From contig NC_063150.1 of assembly GCF_020921035.1 (NCBI RefSeq), forward strand, positions 1,674,001 through 1,738,000: a stretch of DNA of 64,000 bases, given 5' to 3'. The DNA comes from Rhodamnia argentea. Taxonomy: Eukaryota; Streptophyta; Magnoliopsida; Myrtales; Myrtaceae. Shown here one piece after another: positions 1-12,115 of this stretch. How positions within the stretch are numbered: the stretch's first letter is position 1; each line of letters begins with the position of its first letter. The position numbers were made by a program, and so were the translations under genes. The notes below the pieces were generated by a model. The model saw only the letters and a program-made list of their open reading frames with translations. It searched no databases and was not told where the DNA came from.

Positions 1-3000
1 CGCTTGATAACCTATGCCCTAGTGACTTAAGTTAAAATAAATCAAACTGCCTTCTTAAATGTTTTCATAAATAAAATGAAATGCTAACGAAATGGCATTA
101 GAATAATCTAGCGTAACCGAGTCCCCGAACTCATAATTTGTCGTTCATAGAAATAGAATACTCCCTCCTCTATTTTATTTAGATGTCTAATCGACATACC
201 GTAATAGAGTAATGGCAACTCCAAGTTAGATATTTTGTATGTTAAGGCATAAAACCCTAAGTTGCAATTTGATATGGACTTGGGAGAGTCTGGATTGGGT
301 TAATTAATTAATTAGCTTAACAATCCATTAGCCTAGGATTTTCGATTGGAAATTTTACGTCGCGACAAAAGCAAGCTCATATTGTAATTGCATGTTGAGC
401 TATCCATAATTACATCAATGATCAAGATTAGGGGTGAGCATGGTCCAGGTTGGTTCGGTTCCCTCAAGAACCGGGGACCTCTGGTGCGGTCTGATTCCTA
501 GGCGGTCTAATGGAACTGGCAAAATGAAAATAAAACGTGCAAGTTCTTTGAAATCAAACATGTCAACGTAACAACAAATTTACTCCCTAATTTTCTAAAA
601 TGCAAAAGACAATCTTCGAGCGAAATTTTCAGGTATCATCAATATTCATAGTCAAGATATACGTGATCGATGAAGCTCACATGTTCATTGTGGTTCGGAA
701 AATATGCTTGGACGTTCACCAATTAGAATAATTAGGACTTCGATTGCCCGCTTGGGCAACTAGTTCATTTTTCAATTTAGTACTTCTGTGATGACAGCTT
801 TCCATTAGAGGTCTTCTCTTATTCAACGGAGATTTAGTGACTAATACACAACAGTAGAATTCGACCTACCATAACAAGGTAGGAAATCAGCTAAAGAAAC
901 GATACGCATTAGAAAGTAAAGCTCGGAATCTTTAGTAAAGATAAGTCGCCAAAAATAAAAAAAGATGAGTCCAAGTATGTCGATCCAATACGCCATGGTC
1001 TCGAGTGATTATTACCCATGAAGCATCGACACGCACGGGGGTGTACGTCCATGCATGTCGATGTCAAACGCATGTCGTAAGTTAGCCAAGCCAAAGGTGA
1101 CACTGGAAAGCCCTCAAAGCCCTCAATAGCAAGCTATTATGGAGGGCCTTTCCACTGAAAAACATTATTTATACTGCACTTCAACTTAGCCAAATAGCTG
1201 AGAGAAGTAAGCATTTATGTCTCACTCCTGACATTTTAAAAAGCCATCATACTTGCTATCCTCACTAGGCAGCCAACGTGGGACTCTTTCCTTCTACTTG
1301 TAAACATTTAGGTTTCATTCACGGCTTCTTAAAGAAAGTTCATGTTTGTCTCTCTCCCTCACTACCAATTGTGGGACTCATGAATCGCCTATTTGTCTCT
1401 TCTTTTCTTTATCAATGTAGATGCTTGACATTGTTGAACCTAAAAATAGGCTTTCACCTGGATTTTTGCATCACGGGTTATGAATAGAAGAGAGGGATAT
1501 GTGATTCATCATCTCCTTTGCACAGGGTTTTTGTTACTTAGTCCAGTAGTTGTATATGTCCAGTACAGATTTAGATTTATAGTTTCTGGTCGGATTCACA
1601 CCGAAGGGACGTGATGCCATTTTTTTTTTTTTTTTTGGTATATAGGATTCCGTCACTTTCTTCCTCAAAACTGTTGCAACTTTTGTTCGACCAAAATGCG
1701 AGTTCTCAGATCCTTATGCTTTTGGCCCCGGACACGGGAGCTATTCTCATGTGAAAGTAATGCTTCTAAGCTCAAGCTGTTATTGCCGGTCAAGCAACTT
1801 ACAAAATTGTAATGAGCTTTCCCTTTGCACCTCTCTATCATTTCAAGATACATCAAGAGATGCCTCCATTAGAGTTGAGGGAGTTTGAACTCGCGAATAT
1901 CATTCAGTTGCTCATCCAACTTTGAAATTGTCAAATCGCAACACATGCTTATCCATTGTAAGCTCTCATTTTGTATCAAATTAATTTGATGGAAAGAATC
2001 ATAAAAATGATAATTTATCATACATATATAAATAGACACTCACGCTTTTAATATATAGCGCATCCCGGCATGTCGAAATTTTTATTCTTTTATAATGACA
2101 TGTCGTCGTGCCGTGCCGTACCGTGTCGAGTTGGTGTTGGTGCTACTTAGTTTATTACTATGATAGTATAAGGATATGTGCTTGGAGTCAAGAGGACAAA
2201 AGAATTACCATGGCATTAATTTGTCGGTACGGGTGGGCGGTCCCATAGGGTTTGATTCCCCTCTAGAATTGAAAATCGGACCATCTGAACACCAGTTCCA
2301 CCTTAAGAAATCGGGGACCGGACTAAACCCGTCAGTCCGGATAGTTCCCGATCCGATCAATCTGTCTTGCTTGTCCCTAATCAAGACAAGAGAGATAAGA
2401 ACTATTCCCTATATGGAAATCCGGAGTACCTGTTCAAACCCACACAAGATGAGGTTACAAACGATAAATCAACCGAGGAAGGAACCGAGATGAACATGCT
2501 TAGGAAAATTATTACCAATAAAATAGCAAGGGATCATAATATGCCGGAGATTCCATGAAATTGTGTTTTCGACTTTTGTAATGTACTCTCATTATTTCTA
2601 TTTGAGGATTTCCTATCTTAGATCTTGTAATGTGATGTTGCATATGAGGATTTCCATTATTTGTATTTGATTTCCTACCAGTTTCTAAATATCGTCATTT
2701 GTGGCACTAAAGAATAGTTTCAATTGCATGTCTTTTGATGCTGATCTTTGCAGTGTTGTTGGGTGGTATAGTCAAGCAAGGAAGTGGAATCAGGTACTAA
2801 ACGCAATTATCTGCTTGGCATGATCACCTCTCTTTTATAGTCATAATAGAAATTGTGTATCATTATCAAACACATTCTTCTCCTCGGAAATTCATTTAGG
2901 GAATAGAATTAGAAAAATCCATTTGTGGCCAGAAATTATTCCCAAGTATAGAATTGTTATCATTCGGGCCATAAATATCATATATGTCCCAAATGCCAAG

Positions 3001-3018
3001 ATCTATATATCCGGGAAG
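1..3018. other. Gene-free, repeat-derived stretch
   Basis: I see no supportable gene here. The longest open frames (about 60 to 105 codons) have no recognisable domain and no splice partners. Two places, around 430-510 and 2,225-2,350, share the GGTTCGGT/AACCG-rich wording seen in degraded plant transposons. A poly-T run lies at 1,621-1,636. The rest is AT-rich unique sequence. Confidence 0.6.
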
Positions 3019-3308
3019 TGTTGGAATATATAAATATTAAACCACGCATTTTTCTATCAACTTAAACTTTTAGAGCAGTTAGCCGTGATCCCATAAAATC
3101 TTTCATGGTATCAAAGCGGGAGGTCCCGAGTTCAAATCTTTCCAAGCCTCTATTTGTCTCCCCAATGAATATTTACACACTTAGTACTAGGCAAAAAGAC
3201 CGGACTAAACGTGAGGAAGAGTGTTGAAATATATAAATATTAAATCACGCCTTCTTCTATCGCCTTAAGCTTTCGGAGCCGTTGATTGTGGTCGCATAAA
3301 ATCTTTCG
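3019..3308 (+). mobile_element. TRIM (terminal-repeat retrotransposon in miniature), 290 bp
   Basis: Two direct repeats of exactly 87 bp (3,019-3,105 and 3,222-3,308) begin TGTTG and end TTTCA and TTTCG. I count roughly 80% identity between them. Directly after the first repeat, 3,106-3,120 reads TGGTATCAAAGCGGG, a one-mismatch copy of the primer-binding site complementary to plant initiator tRNA-Met. Directly before the second repeat is a purine tract, GTGAGGAAGAG (3,211-3,221). Flanking 5-mers GGAAG (3,014-3,018) and GGAAA (3,309-3,313) look like a slightly decayed target-site duplication. The 116-bp interior has no coding capacity, so the element must have depended on proteins from another retrotransposon. 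The LTR divergence says the insertion is old. Confidence 0.85.
3106..3120 (+). promoter_or_regulatory. Primer-binding site of TRIM 1 (initiator tRNA-Met type)
   Basis: The sequence TGGTATCAAAGCGGG starts immediately 3' of the left LTR. Plant LTR elements commonly use TGGTATCAGAGC to anneal the 3' end of initiator tRNA-Met. Only one base differs within that core. Confidence 0.75.
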
Positions 3309-3726
3309 GGAAAAAGATACATATAACTTCCAAAATGAAGCCTTGTACCAATCAAGCATTGGTAATTTGTACTCTTGGGTCGAAATCAAAATTTACGATA
3401 ATGACATGAATACCTTGAGTGTGCCAACGACGGCGTAGTACATGCCTTTAACAGGAGGACTAGCCAGACACAATTTCTCCACCCACCCCATAACATTGGA
3501 GATGACCATGCTTGAGTTTCTCATCGTCCTCCTGATGTGCTTTGCTATCGCCTGCAATGATTAGATACATTATGTACAAGCAAACAAACATAAACAAAGA
3601 GCAATGTTGGGTTCACCTAAAACCAATTTTAAAAAAAAAATTGGCACACTGAACTAATGATAGAATGCATGAGGTTATTTAACAAAAGTGCGGCTGCGCA
3701 TTACTAGACCTGTGAAAATGGATTAC

Positions 3727-3872
3727 AAATCCATTTCTTAATCCATATATAATGAGCTGAATTATTATATGAGTTAGTTATATTTAATAAATGGGTTATA
3801 AACCCATTTCTTAATCAATATACAATAAATTGAGCTATTATAAGGGTTAGTTATCATTAATAAATGAGTCAT
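3727..3872 (+). repeat. 73-bp tandem duplication, two copies
   Basis: Copy 1 starts with AAATCCATTTCTTAATC at 3,727 and copy 2 with AAACCCATTTCTTAATC at 3,800. Both run through a shared TTAGTTAT and TAATAAATG tail. The wording (repeated 'ATGGGTTATAAACCCA' phrases) is typical of small non-autonomous DNA transposons in plants. Confidence 0.6.
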
Positions 3873-4089
3873 ACATAAATTTAAACATAATATGAATTTT
3901 TTTGTTGAAATCGTAATATAAGTGTTAAATGAGTCATAAATAAGTCGTAAATTAATCATAAATGAGTTTACAATTTATTTTTACCCAACCCACCTCTATG
4001 ACACTCTCTTTCCATTCTCTCTCGCGCACACTCGATCACTCTGCACTCTTACCTCAATTTGGGTATAAATTTTTCTAAATTTGACTAAA

Positions 4090-4455
4090 GTACACTACAA
4101 GTGCCAAAACTTTTTAGTGCCAAAACTTTTTAGTATCAAAACTTTCAAAACGATAACTTAAGTGCCAAATTTTTTAAAAAACGCTCACTTCGGTGCCAAC
4201 TCCGATTTGAGCTTAGATGGCTCACTAGAAATCCTATGTTGCCTATTTTTAATTAATATTTGAGCTGACACGGCTCATTGAAGTTAGTCTTGAAGTGAGT
4301 GTTTTTAAAAAAATTGACACTTAAGTTATCGTTTTGAATGTTTTGGCAATGAAGTGATTGTTTTTCAAAAACATTGACATTTAAATAATCGTTTTAAAAA
4401 TTTTGACATTAAAGTGAACGTCGTGCACAAGTTTTGGCATTTGTAGATTTAAGCC
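4090..4455. mobile_element. Foldback element with periodic arms
   Basis: The left arm (about 4,092-4,210) and the right arm (about 4,262-4,452) are inverted copies of each other. Both are built from degenerate units of roughly 30-35 bp of the form 'gtgccaaaacttt...aacgataactta'. The two arms could form a long hairpin around a short centre. No transposase is present and no clear target duplication was found. It is a non-autonomous element, and its superfamily cannot be decided by eye. Confidence 0.65.
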
Positions 4456-4832
4456 TCTTAGATTGAATTGGATATGAAAGTGATTTAAGAATATAAATTG
4501 GGTCGGATATATAAAGTCGAATATATAGGGTCGGGTATAAGTCACTTAATTTGCATTTTCATTGTAATAAATGAGTCTATTCAAATCGGACCATTCATGA
4601 CCCGACTCACCCGTTTGACTGGTCTACGCGCTGCCTTTTTTTCACTCAACAATACCCCACCATATCACTTACCATGTTAATCTTGTGAATCAGACTTAGT
4701 ATTCTTCGCATTTCTGATTAATTAATTGTCTGCTGTACATGCATCTGCGTTGAGCTTCCCTAAGAGGAATCCACTAAAGAATCTTTGTTTATGCTTGATT
4801 TACCTTACAAGCTTTCTAGAACAAAGTATAAA

Positions 4833-5617
4833 GCTTGTGTTTGGTTGTTCGGATTTGAGTTCGGAAAGGATAACAAATTAATTTATCCGATGTTTGGTGA
4901 CGTTTTTTGGACCGGATAAACCCGAATATATCCAGATAAAATGCCAGATAAGAAATCCAGCATAGGGGTGGAATAAACCCGAAATGGATATAAGATTGCA
5001 TAATTAACTTAACAATTCCCATGCACCAAGAAAACCCCACCTCAGGCAAAACTTATCATCCTTGGGGTTTCACTAGCACCACCCCACCCCACCACAACTC
5101 AGACGATCGTCCACCGTGACCATCCCTCACTCCATCGTCCTCGAGTATCCTCACCAGTGTTCTTGCTCACGACTCACTTGGAAGCTAGGGTTCACCACCT
5201 CATCCATGGCTCCTCTCTTTCTCAGCCGGTTTTCAGCTTTTCCACTGCCACCAAATTATCTCTCGGTTCCTCTCTTTTCTTCGATTACTCATTCTCGGCC
5301 ACCATTGTTCCACAGTCTCTCTCATGATCAACTCTGAACTAGGCGCTCACCAAATGTTTGATGAAACACCATAAAGAGATCCTCATCGCCTTCAGTTCAA
5401 GCTTTTGCTTAATGAAGGTCGCCATCCTCCATTTCGCTTTGTAGCTTGCCCTGGTCCATCATGCTTCCCCCACCATAGTAGCTCCACCATCAAATCCTAT
5501 TTTAGGTTGCGTCAAACATTGATGCGATATTTCCACGATCCGAAGGATATTTGAAAGATTTCAAATTCCCCTTTATCCTATCCTATCCCAATCCGAATCC
5601 TTAGAACCAAACGCAAC
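4833..5617. mobile_element. MITE-like element with GTTTGGTT termini
   Basis: The left end at 4,833-4,855 (…TGTGTTTGGTTGTTCGGATT) is the inverted match of the right end at 5,590-5,617 (AATCC…AGAACCAAACGCAA). This end pair is common in PIF/hAT-like MITEs of plants. The 780-bp interior has a short serine- and leucine-rich open frame (5,116-5,337) without recognisable features, which I do not call a gene. Confidence 0.5.
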
Positions 5618-6042
5618 CAAATTGTTAGAAATCTGAAGATCACTCGATTTCACTTTTAGTAGAGGCACATGCAAGAACACAAAATAGTTTCCCACGATGA
5701 ATTCTAATTAGGTCGGACCATGTTTCTCACTGACTTGTAATCTCACAAATTCCCCCTATTCAGCAACACCAGAATCATGGAGTCCATGCTCCGGTTCGAG
5801 TTTGGGTTAACTCTTTGCATGTACAATTAGGTCGCGAAGGAGATTATTCACGTAATCACGTCGTTGGTGGCCTATTTGGGAGAAGAGAAAATTCAAGAGA
5901 AAAAAGCTGACATCAGTATTTCACCCTCGGGGTCATCGCATTATTCATTGATTTGAAGCCTTAGGATTACCAATCGATTTCCCTACAATTAAAAAAGCAA
6001 ATATACCTAAATTGCTAGCTTGACCGATCAAATGTGATTGCT

Positions 6043-6377
6043 CGGGATAAGAACACTATCGGTGCTATAACTTTTATATGGCGTTCACTTGAGTGTCATA
6101 ATTTTCAAAACGTTCATTTAAGTGTCATAACTTTCAAAAATCGTTTATTTGAGTGTCATCATTGGTGTAGATGCCCGAAAAGCTGACGTAAATGCCGAAA
6201 AAGCCGACGTGACATGTCGAAAAAGTTAACGTAGTACTCAAGTGAACGATTTTTGAAAATTATGGCACTCAAGTGAACGATTTGTGAAAGTTATGGCACT
6301 CAAGTGAACGTTTTAAAAGTTATAAAACTCAAGTGAACGTCATACACAAATTATGATACTCACGGTGTACTTATCCC
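6043..6377. mobile_element. Foldback element with 13-bp terminal inverted repeats
   Basis: The ends GGGATAAGAACAC (6,043-6,055) and GTGTACTTATCCC (6,365-6,377) are inverted repeats matching at 12 of 13 positions. Each arm carries about three tandem units of the kind 'gttcacttgagtgtcataactttcaaaa', inverted between the arms. The centre has repeated 'gaaaaagccgacgt' words. The design matches the element at 4,090-4,455, with different end sequences. Confidence 0.7.
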
Positions 6378-6399
6378 TAATTACTCGCCCTAGTCATCA

Positions 6400-7030
6400 T
6401 CTACCTCTTCTTTGCCCTCTTCATACTTTATATGCAACTCCAATAGGTTACACCACCACGACAAGCTCATACCCCACTCTCTATGCCGAAAACAAGCTCT
6501 CATCCAACCAGATTTCCTTTGTCCTCCCCAAGCCCAAGCTCTAGTAGTGGCTCATGGCGTCGAACCAACTTGCTCCGTCGAGGCCAGCGTCACCCTTTGA
6601 AAGGTGGTGAAACGAAGTAGAAAACCACCTGTAACCAATTTAACCAGTTGCCTTTTCCATTCATTTAGATCCGATCCAACAGTCTACACTGTATAAGAAT
6701 GACTCGGTCACTAAGGGCGAAAGAGAAAAGATCTAGTGCCAAACACTGAAAACCATCAAAACTTCCCAAAAAAAAAAGTAAGTACCAAGGTTAAACATTT
6801 AAGAAAAGAAATGAGATGATTCCAAACCCAATTTTTGAATCTCGCCATCTTAAGCCATGTTTTCAAAAGTTCAGCGCACAATAACACATTCCAAACCATG
6901 GGTAATGAGATAAGAAACTAAGAAAAACTATAGCATCGACAACTGAAGTTTGCTAAGGGAATGAAACATTGTATGATGAGTCCCATTAACCTTCTCTTTC
7001 TATAGATATCAATTTCCAGTTGACCAGCCC
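6400..7030. other. Intergenic, probable 3' flank of the methyltransferase gene
   Basis: Two overlapping short open frames at 6,353-6,600 have no recognisable family and no splice context. The stretch next to 7,030 is likely to contain the 3' UTR of the minus-strand gene that ends at 7,035. I see nothing else in it. Confidence 0.5.
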
Positions 7031-7034
7031 AAAG

Positions 7035-10000
7035 TTACTTGAATGAAAGCCTCCAAATCTCACGAAGGTTAGATGAACCATCAGCCACTTCAGCAACTAT
7101 GCTGCTTGTCATTATGCCTGGCCAAAGAATGAAACACAAACAGTAGCAGATTTCGTCATTACTGGAGACTATCTTGACTGAAAAGATTCTTGGAAGATTT
7201 TGCTTGGAAAACAGTATTTCCAGGTAAGGAAAACATGATCGCGTAAATAAAAAACACGAGTAGCACTAGCTATTGTGGTACACCATATTAGAGGTAACAA
7301 GTATGCAATCACGTGATTCCATCTAAAGGCATAATTCACTAGAAAAAGGTATCAAAGCTCAAGGAGTGTCCATATTATTAAACTCAAAGAATTTTGCCAA
7401 TGGATAACAAACCATTTTCTATATGACGAACATTATCTACAAAAATGTGAAGAAAAAAGAAATTCAGTCCACAAAGGAAGCTTTAGTCAAGGTGTTCAAT
7501 TTTCCAAGACTTACCATCTTTCTCCACCAAAGACAGAAATCTCCGAGTTCCCCCTCCAACCCCAAAGTAATGCTTCTTACCAGCCATGTAAGTAACTCCA
7601 TGAGGACAACCCATGCACTGTTTACAAAAAGCCAATACAAGAAGAAATGAGAACTGTGTCATTGCAAGAGGCACACTATACACAGATCCAAACTAACCTT
7701 CTTTACAAGTTCATACAGATTTTGGAGAGAGGAGACTGAATACACTGTCTCGGCCATTAATATCACATCATAACCCCCTGAGGCAGAGCCATTATCCCCA
7801 ATGGCATCCTCTTCATTATCTATTACGTATGGAAGTATTTGATGGACATTGCTCCAGTCACCACCAAAGAAACGAATATCTCTATCTGCTATTCTACATT
7901 CAGGAGCTTGGGATTTCTTCAAATTTGCATCCATATTTGGAATGGTTAGACATTGCAGCACCTCTGCATTGAAGTCTTGTAGGTGAACAGTAGGAGCACC
8001 CTACTACAGTGAACTGAAGTCATTGTATGAAATTTTGCTAATCTATGACAAGCATCAACTTGACCACAACTAGGCGAAATATAAGATGAATACTTTACCT
8101 CAAGGCATGCAAAGATTGCCGGAAGTCCATGACCGCATCCAAGCTAAAAATAATGCAATTTAATTAGTGAAAGCAGCAGAAAAGAGAGAAGAATTGTTCG
8201 CTTGACTTAGACCAGTAATGATCAATATAGAAGGGAAGTCAAATTGGAAAATGACATGGAAGCAAAATATCACTACAGTTGGAACTTAACATAAATCGGA
8301 TCACAATGCAAATAGCTGTTTGGGAACTTAATCCAATATGCAAACTTAATATCCTTACCCTCATGACAACCAAAAAGCAACCACCAGAAGGTCAGGGTAG
8401 CCTACATAAATTAGTGCAGACAAACGCAAAATAAATGACTCGACATTGCACACCTAAGTTTCATGCAGCTTCCTCGCTGAAAGACTAAAAATTAGTCAAT
8501 TCATGAATGAATAAACATAAACATGGAACCGAACCCAAAAAAAAAACATCAACATGGAAAACAGGGGAACTTGATTAAGATCATCTTAAAGCATAGCTAG
8601 CCAATAGCCACCAAAACGATCATTTGGAATAAGATCATCATCTTAGCCTAGGAAGACATTCCATTTTAAGCAATTAAGACTACATTTGGAGGCTAATCTT
8701 GCAAGGCAAAGTGGTTGAACACTTCAAGTTGAGTTGTTATGAATCCTACATTGCAAGTCAGTGAACGAACTGCTTGTCTAAAGGAGGCAAACAACCTTTG
8801 ATCAACATACTCTGCAACAACTTTCATCTACATCATTTCTATTCCCACTTAAAGCACAAAAGGCTCAAACAACATATTTGAACAATTCTTAGGGACTACA
8901 AACTTTTGAGCTTCAGATAGATCGAAAAATATATATAGAGGAAAAAGCAAGAAATAGTTCCTCCAAAGTCCAAACCACTAGGAAAGTCATATAAGTGTCA
9001 AAGATGGTAAAAATACCCAGGGCATCATGCAGAGAGATAATACCAACATATGGGTACCTAAGAAGCTAATCACGTGATGCACCAAAATCACAACTGATGC
9101 GAAACTTAAAGGTTGACAAAAGTATTAACCTCATGTCTAAGTCCCAAGCTTCAACACTACTTAATACAAAGTAAATTTTGGATCACTAATACTGCTTAGA
9201 GTTATGTAGTCCTAGCACCTCTAGACCAGAAGCGCCGCACACTTCCTCACTGTGAAAGCAGCAATTTAATGGGCGGAAACTTTTAATTTGACACTCTGTA
9301 AAATCAGCAACCTTATCAGTTTCCTAAGCAAGAATGTCGAAAAGCTGGATACCCCGTGGCAACAAGAAAAGGCAATCTTGTGCAACATTCCAGTGATCTC
9401 TTTCCTACTGAGGCACACAAACTCCCATCGTGTAATGACAAAGCAGTATTATATACGTCTTAAAATAACACTCAAACTCTGAAATGCAACACCCTAAGAA
9501 CAGTGAAAACTATCAGCACTATGTAAAATTAATGACATACTGAGTATCCATTCCAAGCACCAGATTTAGGTTGCCTCCTAATTGACGACTCCAAACACTT
9601 CTGTTCATGAAAAGAACCGCCAAGACTTTCCTTTCATGGGTCATTGTGCACATATACCAAGACCGAAATGCAGGCATGGGCTTTCCATGCACATTCACAA
9701 TGAATCACCTGAAATTAAAAGCCCACCTCTAGCACTCTCTTGCCACTAAATGATAAATGCCCAGCTTGGATTTCTGACTGGAGGGCATTAACCAAGTCCA
9801 TCGAGCCTTCCCATAGCTTCAGTCCTCCTACACACCAAATCCTCCAGTCATGTTTACACACAACAGTCCAGTCAACCAAGCACAAGAACTAGAATGTGCG
9901 TGAATAACAGAATTTGATCTTTCATCTGCAAAGGCAAAAGTGAAGAATTGTGGGTTTTACGCACCTTCATATTTCCCAGGCACCAAGTCCGAATTTGACA

Positions 10001-10618
10001 AGGAAAAGACCTCATGGGTGCTGACCCGGCCCTAGCAGAGAACACAATATAGCGCTCAGCCACCAATTTTACAAGTATTAACTTCTTCAATTACATTGCG
10101 CATCTTTACTTTGTATAGAGCTCATATTCAGTATCAGTCTTGCTCAACCCCAGCAAAATAAACAAACTTCCAATCTTCAGATTGATCACTCACGACTATT
10201 AAGCTCATAAAAGCCATTTGATTTCCATTCTTATGCTCTTCAATCACTTCAAATGAAACGAGTCTTCTCATTCTCCAAACAACGAAAGAAGACCACAGGC
10301 AAACTTACCTTGAGCAACGTGAGTTCTCCCAGATTGACAGGCTCCACAGTGTACTTGACATTTTGAGAAACCTAAGCGACACTAACCAACGTGAATATCA
10401 ACGAAACTCTAAAAAGTTTCGACATTGAGAAATACCATCGATTGATTTTGGTGGGAAACGATTCGAACCTCCGAGGGAAGCACTTCAACGGAAGGAGGAG
10501 GCGGATGAAAAGCAGCCTCCTGTGGACAATCGCCTGCGAACCCGAACCCGAACCCGAAATCGAAATCGGCGAAATCGCCGGATGAAGAGAACAACTGCAT
10601 GCCGGAGTTTGCCGCCAT
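7035..10618 (-). CDS. METTL18/HPM1-type protein-histidine N-methyltransferase, 8 exons
   Basis: Coding exons on the minus strand are 10618-10469, 10371-10309, 10031-9965, 9827-9727, 8143-8099, 8000-7698, 7617-7515 and 7117-7035. Phases close and give 304 residues. The protein has the SAM-binding motif ELGCGHGLP (residues 127-135), the downstream LQDFNAEVLQ segment, YDVILMAETVY and the C-terminal KKHYFGVGGGTRRFL block. This pattern is that of plant homologues of METTL18/Hpm1 (resembling Arabidopsis At2g43320, from memory). Known family members methylate a histidine of ribosomal protein uL3 (RPL3) using S-adenosylmethionine. The N-terminus has an odd FGFGFGF run encoded in exon 1. The exon 1 donor (GTTCGA) is weak, and a second GT nine bases downstream would add three residues. 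The start is the first ATG of the frame, just downstream of a CT microsatellite on the + strand. I have no evidence on regulation. Confidence 0.9.
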
Positions 10619-10631
10619 TAAAGCTTCAGAG

Positions 10632-10648
10632 CTCTCTCTCTCTCTCTC
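10632..10648. repeat. CT/GA microsatellite in the methyltransferase 5' UTR
   Basis: A perfect (CT)n tract lies about 15 bases upstream of the start codon of the minus-strand methyltransferase gene. GA/CT-rich leaders are common in plant genes. Several other genes in this window carry one too. Confidence 0.85.
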
Positions 10649-10689
10649 AGGCTCAAGAAGAATGATTACCTGATGTTGACAATGCTCGC

Positions 10690-11410
10690 TTGGGAGTTCT
10701 TGGGTAAAATGCGTGAAAAATTACTTCACTTTTCAAGCTTGCCTCCCTTTGATTCTTTAAAAATAAATAATTTTAAAAATATTTTGCAAATTATTGTATA
10801 TCGCTTAAAAAATAAGTAAAAAAATCATGCTCGGAAAAATTTAGACATAAATTATCAATGATAATGAATATATTTGTTATCGATAAATTATTTAAAAAAT
10901 ATAACGGATCGTTTAAAAAAAGAGTTTTTAAACTATTCATTATAATGCGAGACTAATAGTGAAAAAAAAATATTTATAAAATTATAAATTTTAGTCTAAT
11001 AAAGAGAAAAAAAAGGCCCATCGCTAGTCTAAATTCATTTTAGAATACCAGGAGGAACATCATTAGGAAAAAGTATATTTTTCCCTCGAATGGGACTAAA
11101 TTTGAGAATTCTAAAAGTGTTTTCTTCTATTAGGCACATGAAAAAAGCACATCAACATAAGTTTAATGTAATAATTCGAAAGAGGACTTGAGCTTAGAAA
11201 ATCAAGTAAGAGCGGCCTGACTTGCCCTAAGAACTACTAGTTCAAGAATCCAATTACAATATAGTGCACAAGTTAGGAGAATAAATTTTAGAATTGCCCT
11301 ATAGTTATTTCAGGTCTAAACTTTTTGGACCAAAAACCCGAAATGAATGCCTCGATAGTTCAATCAATCACTTGATATGTAGAAAGGCACAATGCACTTT
11401 TATGACATAA
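10690..11410. other. AT-rich upstream flank without genes
   Basis: This is very AT-rich sequence upstream of the methyltransferase gene. Short TAAAAA-rich runs dominate. I see no reading frame, RNA gene or well-formed repeat here. Confidence 0.5.
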
Positions 11411-12115
11411 AATTTTAGGAAAATTTCAAATAATGGCCCAAAATGCTCTCATTTTCTCAAATAAAAGTCTCAAGTGAACCTTATTTCAAATAAGGGCCTA
11501 AATCAACCAAAAAAAATATGGGTCTGAAGTAGCATAGCATGTTTCAAATAAGGGCCTGAAGTGACCATATAATTTCACAAAAGGACCCGGCTTAAAAGGC
11601 ATTTTCATCATTTCTCCATTTTATTTTATTTTTTTTTCCTTTTTCTATTAAAAAAAACAACAACCACATAGGCGGGAGAGGCCCTCGCCTTGACCAGGGC
11701 GAGGATCATCAGCCCTCCCCTAGTCGGGGCCGGGGCCGGCAACTACCCACCAAATCTAGGAGAGGGCCCGACCCTCTTCCTGTTTTAGCGAGGGCCTGCT
11801 GCCCCGGGTCGAGGCGCCGACGGCCACAAGCGGGAGGGATTGTGTATGTGTTTTCTTTTAAAACAGAAAAAGGAAAAGACTAATAAAAAAGAAAAAATCA
11901 AATAAAGGAAAATGACGAAAATATCCTTGAAATCAAATCCTTTTTTGAGATTTCATAGCCACTTTAGGTTATTATTTGAAACAATGTTCACTTCGGACCT
12001 TTGTTTAAGAAAATGAAGGTATTTGACGCCCTTATTTGGAATAAGGTTTACTTAAAACCCTTATTTAAAAAAATAACGGCACTTCGAATCATTATTTGAA
12101 ATTTTTTCTAAAATT
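11411..12115. mobile_element. Foldback element with GC-rich core
   Basis: The ends at 11,411-11,435 and 12,090-12,115 are inverted repeats (AATTTTAGGAAAATTTCAAA against its complement with one indel). The arms consist of repeated 'caaataagggcctgaagtga'-like units in opposite orientation. The core, around 11,670-11,830, is GC-rich (ggcgaggccctcgcc, ggggccggggccgg). It has no long coding frame. The same arm units recur at 13,100-13,250 and 14,800-15,060, so this is a local family. Confidence 0.6.

Noticed and set aside
2176-2558. Overlapping open frames of 105 and 63 codons
   Set aside because: There is no known domain, the sequence wording is that of repeats, and the two frames compete. Chance is the simplest explanation.
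3121-3145. A tRNA B-box-like phrase (GAGTTCAAATC), suggesting a tRNA gene or SINE
   Set aside because: No cloverleaf or A box can be drawn, and the phrase lies just inside a TRIM between its primer site and polypurine tract.
3700-4650. An outer transposon into which the 4,090-4,455 foldback was inserted
   Set aside because: The outer ends (around 3,708 and 4,625) match only loosely, so nesting could not be supported by eye.
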